From NCBI GenBank assembly GCA_928724745.1, contig CAKMXJ010000032.1, positions 1-64,000 on the forward strand: DNA of 64,000 bases, read 5' to 3'. Shown one piece after another: positions 59,865-64,000 of this stretch; within the stretch, counting starts at the first letter, position 1; each line of letters starts with the position of its first letter. The stretch comes from Anthracocystis setariae (taxonomy: Eukaryota; Basidiomycota; Ustilaginomycetes; Ustilaginales; Ustilaginaceae). A program made the position numbers and the translations under genes. The notes beneath the pieces were generated by a model, which saw nothing but the letters and a program-made list of their open reading frames with translations, had not been told where the DNA came from and made no database searches.

Positions 59865-61469
59865 ATGTCGCAGCCTCACTATGGTGGAGGTGCCAACTAC
59901 CCGCCGCCTCACGGCTATCCTCCTCAAGCCTACCCTCCGCCGCAGATGCAGCAGCCCGGCTCTTACGGTCCTGGTTCCTACCATGGTCAACCCAACGGTG
60001 CCCAGAACGACTACTACAACGGCCAACAGCCTCCTCCTCAGCAGTATCATGGCGCTGACTACAAGCAGCCACTCAAACCCGAAGGCTTTCAAGGCGAGCG
60101 CCTCCAGCCCAAACCCAAGTTCAACGATCTCGTCTTCCTCATCCTCTTCCTCCTCGTCTTTGCCGGTTTCATCGCCGTCTCCGTCATCTGTTTCCGCGCT
60201 TACTCCAGCGCCAACCTCGACGTATCCATCGGCAGGGGCAACGTAGCCGGCAACACGCTCAACGGCCAAACCGCCATCCTCTTCATGCTCTGCTGCCTCA
60301 TTGGCCTCGTCCTCTCCTTTATCTACATCTTGCTCGTTCGCACTTTCCCCAAATTCATTCTCGAGGCCACCCTCCTCCTGACCACCCTCAGCAACATCGC
60401 CTTCTGCGTCTACCTTTGGGTCAAAGGCAACACCGCTGCCGCCATCATCTTTACCTTTTTCGCCATCCTCAGCGTGATCGCCTACTTTTTCATGCGAAAG
60501 CGCATCCCCCTCGCAAAGCTGTTGCTCGTCACCGTCATTCGCACTGCAGATCAGTACAAGAGTGTCTATGTCGTCGCTCTCGGCGGCCTTATCGTCGAAA
60601 CTGCTTTCAGTGCCTGGACATCCTGGCTCGTCGTCGCCGCCTATCAGCGATTCGATCCCAACGGTCGTGGCACCGGGTCCAGTTCGGGCAACGCTTCCAT
60701 CATCGGCATCATGGTGTTCATCGTCTTCTGCTACTACTGGATCTCGGAAGTCATCAAGAATGTCGCCTTCACCACCGTTGCAGGCATCTTTGGCACCGCC
60801 TATTACAACGTCTCCAAAGTGTCTAGAGCCGCCTGGGGCGCGTTCCGTCGTTCCATGACCTACAGTCTTGGCTCCATCTGCTTTGGCTCTCTCATCGTTG
60901 CTCTACTCGATCTGCTTCGCGCTTTCTTCAACCTCCTTCAAAACCAAGCCGCTTCGGACGGCGACCTGGTCGGAACCATCCTGGCTTGCGTCGCCTCTTG
61001 CTGCGTCGCATGCATCCAAGGTCTGGTCGAGTACTTTAACCGCTACGCTTACATCAACATTGCCCTCTACGGCAACAGCTACATCCGTGCGGCCAAGGAG
61101 ACGTGGTCTCTTCTGGCCGACCGTGGTATCGATGCCGTCATCAACGACTCGCTCGTCAACATCGTCTTCAACTGCGGTGCTTTTATCATTGGCCTGCTCA
61201 CGGCACTGTTCGCCTTCATCTACGAGCAAAAAACCAACCCGCAGTACCTGCAGAACAGCTCCGGCTACTACTCGATCATCCTCCTCGTCGCTTTCGGTTT
61301 GGGCTTCAACATCGCCATGAGCGTCGGTTCCGGCAGTATCGCCAGTGGTGTCAGCACCTACTTTGTGGCCTTGGCTGAGGATCCTTTCATTCTGCAAGGC
61401 AAGAATCCGGAGCTGTTCGAGATGATCCGACAGAGATACCCGCGAGTGATCAACGCCGTGCAGAATTGA
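59865..61469 (+). CDS. PNS1: Choline-transporter-like protein PNS1
   Basis: The protein has 534 residues in one exon. The first 75 residues are Gly/Pro/Tyr/Gln-rich (QPHYGGGANYPPPHGYPPQ), typical of fungal PNS1. About ten membrane segments follow, the first being FNDLVFLILFLLVFAGFIAV. The CTL-family signature region is present (SLGSICFGSLIVALLDLLRA, CVACIQGLVEYFNRYAYINI, ALYGNSYIRAAKETWSLL). CTL proteins are multi-pass plasma-membrane proteins. Human CTL1 carries choline, but yeast Pns1 has not been shown to need or move choline, so the substrate is open. It converges with the ligase gene 111 bp away. Confidence 0.94.
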   Translation: MSQPHYGGGANYPPPHGYPPQAYPPPQMQQPGSYGPGSYHGQPNGAQNDYYNGQQPPPQQYHGADYKQPLKPEGFQGERLQPKPKFNDLVFLILFLLVFAGFIAVSVICFRAYSSANLDVSIGRGNVAGNTLNGQTAILFMLCCLIGLVLSFIYILLVRTFPKFILEATLLLTTLSNIAFCVYLWVKGNTAAAIIFTFFAILSVIAYFFMRKRIPLAKLLLVTVIRTADQYKSVYVVALGGLIVETAFSAWTSWLVVAAYQRFDPNGRGTGSSSGNASIIGIMVFIVFCYYWISEVIKNVAFTTVAGIFGTAYYNVSKVSRAAWGAFRRSMTYSLGSICFGSLIVALLDLLRAFFNLLQNQAASDGDLVGTILACVASCCVACIQGLVEYFNRYAYINIALYGNSYIRAAKETWSLLADRGIDAVINDSLVNIVFNCGAFIIGLLTALFAFIYEQKTNPQYLQNSSGYYSIILLVAFGLGFNIAMSVGSGSIASGVSTYFVALAEDPFILQGKNPELFEMIRQRYPRVINAVQN

Positions 61470-61580
61470 CAAAGCTGTTCCAACACTAAATTCAAAGTTG
61501 CAATTGACATAATTCGCATTCTGCATTGTTTGCCCCCATCTCAACCTAGCCAGATAGGCAATGCTTGCGATGGTGTCTGA

Positions 61581-63752
61581 CTAAAGCTTCGCCTGTGCCG
61601 CCTTTCTGGACTGCTTGACGATCTTGACTCTGAAACCGGTGTTGGCGGCAATGTCTTTCCTGAGCAGCTTGCCTGTTGGGTTTCTCGGCGCTGTTTCCGA
61701 GAATAGGTAGACGCTTGGCCATTTGTAGTAGGCGGTCTTGTCGGCGACCCATGTGTGGAGTCTTGCTGCCAACTCGTGCATCTTGTGCTCGTGCTTGAGG
61801 ATGCTCTTGTCCTTAGGAACGACGAGGAGGAGCACCTGTTCCTCCGCCGTCGACTTGTCTTGGATGAACCCCGTAGCGGCGGCATCGACGAGTTGCGGAT
61901 GGGTGGCAAACAGATCGTCGAGTTCAGCCGGTGGCACCTGGAACCCTTTCACCTTGATCAGCTCTTTGGTGCGTCCAGTGATCCACAGCTTGCCATGGAC
62001 ATCCAAACAGCCCTCATCGCCGGACCGATACCATCCATCGTCGGTAAATGCATCCGCGGTCAACTGCTCATCCAACGCCGAATGCGTCTCGGATGACAAC
62101 CCCGAAAAGTAGCCCGACATCACCGCTGGAGCGCGAATCAACACCTCGCCCACCAGCCCAGGATCCAACGGCGCACGCTCGCCCCTCGCCCTAGCCTGCT
62201 TCGAGATCTGCTGGATCTCGTCCCTCCTTTGCTGCACCTGCTCTTGGCTGGTACCAGGCAGAGGGCGGATGTGAAACTCGGTGTTGGGTGCGGGAGTACC
62301 GACGCTGCCCAACTCATCGCGTGGACCGTTGCGATCGCTATCGAGACCCAATCCACCCGTCTGTGCACTCGAGCATGTCTCGGTGGTGCCATAACCGAGC
62401 TGAATGTATTTTCCGGTTCGCTCGTACACCTTGCGCACCACTTCGACGGGCACCGGTGCGCCACCCGTCAGGAACGCAGCGATGCTCGAAAGATCGATCC
62501 CTTTATTCAGCGGCGACGTCGCGTCGAGGTGCGGGCACGAACGAAGTGCAACAGCGACCGCGGGTGCAATATGGCTGAACGTGGCTCGGTAGCGAGTCAC
62601 CAAATTGAGATAGTAGCCCAGATCAAACTTGGGCGACGACGGAATGACCAGCGTCGTACCAAACGCGATCGTGGGGAGAAGCACGGTAGCAAGACCATAG
62701 ACATGGTACCATGGCGCCAACGTGATCCAACGCTCACCTCCTCCATAGGAGCCTCTGGAAATGCCTTTGAAGTGCGGGTTGGTATCCCACACGCCCAGCG
62801 TGTTGCTGACCAACGCCTTGTGACTAATCAACACGCCCTTGCTCTGACCCGTGGTACCACTCGACCACAGCACAAATGCGATCCTCCTCTGTTGCTCCTC
62901 GGGCGTCATGGATGCAGGCACAAACGCCGGCCTGTCGAGACTGGCGATGCTTCCCTCGGCCTTGCTTCCCGGTGGGGGCAGGAGAAGATGAGTCCAATCG
63001 CACGGATCATGTGCGGCTGCTACACCGTTCCTGTCAAAGCTACTGCCGTAGTAATCCATCCCCGACGACATGTCGACGGTCCAGACCCTCCGCCGGTTGT
63101 AGGCGATCTGTTGGCTCTTTTGCAACCTCGCCTTCTTACTGGCGTCCCAGTCGCGGGCCAACTGCTTGGCCCACACGTGGATCTCTTCACCCTTGACCGC
63201 ACCATTGTCGGTGGGAGGCGAGTCGAGCAGAAGCTGAAGCGCCTTTCTCAACGGCACCTCGCCTTCGGCGCCAACGGTGGTGAAGAGCACCTGTGGACGA
63301 GCTTTGGCGAGAATGTAGGCAAGCTCGCGAGGACTGAGGTACGTGGAAATGGGACAGACGGTGAGGTTGGCTGCGACAGTGCCAAGCGCCAGGATAGGCC
63401 ACACCATTCCGTTGGGAACGTGTAGGAGCACTGTAGTGCGTGGCGCATGGATGGGCTCGCGAGGCTTGACGGCGTTGGCGACGAACTTGATGGGTTCACC
63501 GGTAAGGGCTTGCAAAGAACGCGCGAGGCGAAGACTGTCGGCCCTCAGTCTGGCCCAGCTGAGTTGAGCTCCAGTACCATCGTGGACGAGGATAGGGCGC
63601 TGCTCAGGGATAGCTTGACCATCGAACGTGTGGTCGGGGTATTGATCGGCAAAATGGTTGGGATGGTGTTGAAGCGGGTTGCTGAAGAGGAACGTGTGGA
63701 GATTCTGGTCTTGCGGGAATGTGGTCTTGAGACCGCTGGTGATGGCCGACAT
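61581..63752 (-). CDS. Acyl-CoA/4-coumarate-CoA ligase-like enzyme, probably peroxisomal
   Basis: The protein has 723 residues from ATG 63752 (MSAITSGLKTTFPQDQNLHT). The frame is open to 63941, but a TATA-like TTTATATG at 63903-63909 makes the inner start better. The adenylation motifs are FVLWSSGTTGQSKGVLISHK (about residue 300), YGTTETCS, DGWYRSGDEGCLD, LWITGRTKELIKVKGFQVPP and the C-terminal NPTGKLLRKDI lysine. ATP activates a carboxylic acid to an acyl-AMP, which is then joined to CoA. The last three residues, AKL, form a type 1 peroxisomal signal. The length is 150 residues above plant 4CL, due to loops around residues 190-290. The substrate is likely a fatty or aromatic acid. Confidence 0.88.
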   Translation of the reverse strand: MSAITSGLKTTFPQDQNLHTFLFSNPLQHHPNHFADQYPDHTFDGQAIPEQRPILVHDGTGAQLSWARLRADSLRLARSLQALTGEPIKFVANAVKPREPIHAPRTTVLLHVPNGMVWPILALGTVAANLTVCPISTYLSPRELAYILAKARPQVLFTTVGAEGEVPLRKALQLLLDSPPTDNGAVKGEEIHVWAKQLARDWDASKKARLQKSQQIAYNRRRVWTVDMSSGMDYYGSSFDRNGVAAAHDPCDWTHLLLPPPGSKAEGSIASLDRPAFVPASMTPEEQQRRIAFVLWSSGTTGQSKGVLISHKALVSNTLGVWDTNPHFKGISRGSYGGGERWITLAPWYHVYGLATVLLPTIAFGTTLVIPSSPKFDLGYYLNLVTRYRATFSHIAPAVAVALRSCPHLDATSPLNKGIDLSSIAAFLTGGAPVPVEVVRKVYERTGKYIQLGYGTTETCSSAQTGGLGLDSDRNGPRDELGSVGTPAPNTEFHIRPLPGTSQEQVQQRRDEIQQISKQARARGERAPLDPGLVGEVLIRAPAVMSGYFSGLSSETHSALDEQLTADAFTDDGWYRSGDEGCLDVHGKLWITGRTKELIKVKGFQVPPAELDDLFATHPQLVDAAATGFIQDKSTAEEQVLLLVVPKDKSILKHEHKMHELAARLHTWVADKTAYYKWPSVYLFSETAPRNPTGKLLRKDIAANTGFRVKIVKQSRKAAQAKL

Positions 63753-64000
63753 GTTGGCAGCGCACGAGGGAAAGGGAGGCACGGAAACGGGATGGCGTGT
63801 GGGGAGGGGGGGATCAAGGTAGACGAGGAGTAAGGCTTTTATCCAGGAGAGCGAGGAGAGAAACAGAAGCCAACACAAACGACGAACCCGAGCAGTTTGA
63901 GCATATAAAGCGTGCAGTTGCAGCGAGCTTCCGGCTGTCACGGCATCCTGAAAGAGGATTCCAATGCGTTTTGGTACACCGGCTGGCGAGCTTGGTAGAG
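63753..64000. other. Promoter side of the ligase gene
   Basis: TTTATATG (minus strand, 63903-63909) lies about 151 bp before the start codon. No other gene is seen before the window ends. Confidence 0.4.

Noticed and set aside
62229..63425. Plus-strand frame of 398 codons opposite the acyl-CoA ligase
   Set aside because: It lies wholly within a clearly coding gene on the other strand, is Arg/Gly-rich and has no motif.

Overview
The window looks like nuclear DNA of a smut fungus (Ustilaginomycotina, probably Ustilaginales). The evidence is intron-poor genes with short GT-AG introns, typical basidiomycete housekeeping genes (nucleolar FKBP, SCJ1-type DnaJ, PMP3, PNS1, a fused pseudouridine glycosidase/kinase), serine- and acidic-rich low-complexity proteins, and fungal Ty3/Gypsy and Tc1 elements. 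The species is not identified.

Left part, 1 to about 21.1 kb: a repeat island. It begins with a decayed minus-strand Ty3/Gypsy element (gag still open, pol broken by frameshifts, left end outside the window). Next comes an unusual set of three related genes: an OTU cysteine-protease gene (4917-6374, +), a short zinc-finger gene (7839-8381, -) and its long paralogue (9152-11197, -). Around them lie a 69-bp tandem array, a 28-copy 21-bp minisatellite and dispersed copies of the same GGACCGTCTT motif. A young, almost complete 8.6-kb Ty3/Gypsy chromovirus (11219-19830, 5-bp target duplication GATGG) sits 21 bp upstream of the start codon of the long zinc-finger gene. Between its pol gene and 3' LTR it carries an antisense gene with two well-formed introns. 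About 270 bp of the motif-bearing sequence is duplicated at 19866 and 20851.

Right part, 21.6-64 kb: ordinary gene-dense fungal DNA. In order: FPR4-like FKBP (-), a TIM-barrel protein like 3-dehydroshikimate dehydratase (+), fused pseudouridine-5'-phosphate glycosidase/pseudouridine kinase (-), a polyserine protein (+), ER DnaJ SCJ1 (-), a Zn2Cys6 regulator (-), a hypothetical gene (+), a membrane-anchored SDR (-), PMP3 (+), a GNAT acetyltransferase (-), an Old Yellow Enzyme-type oxidoreductase (+), two hypothetical genes, a secreted GH92 mannosidase (-), a LOR-domain gene with a decayed copy beside it (-), a DUF1295 membrane protein (-), a complete Tc1 element (57925-59270), PNS1 (+) and a probably peroxisomal acyl-CoA ligase (-).

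The genes on the right do not form an obvious single pathway or secondary-metabolite cluster. The system most worth attention is on the left: the OTU/zinc-finger gene family with its shared minisatellite, and the spliced antisense gene carried by the chromovirus. Identities rest on motifs read by eye. No database search was possible.
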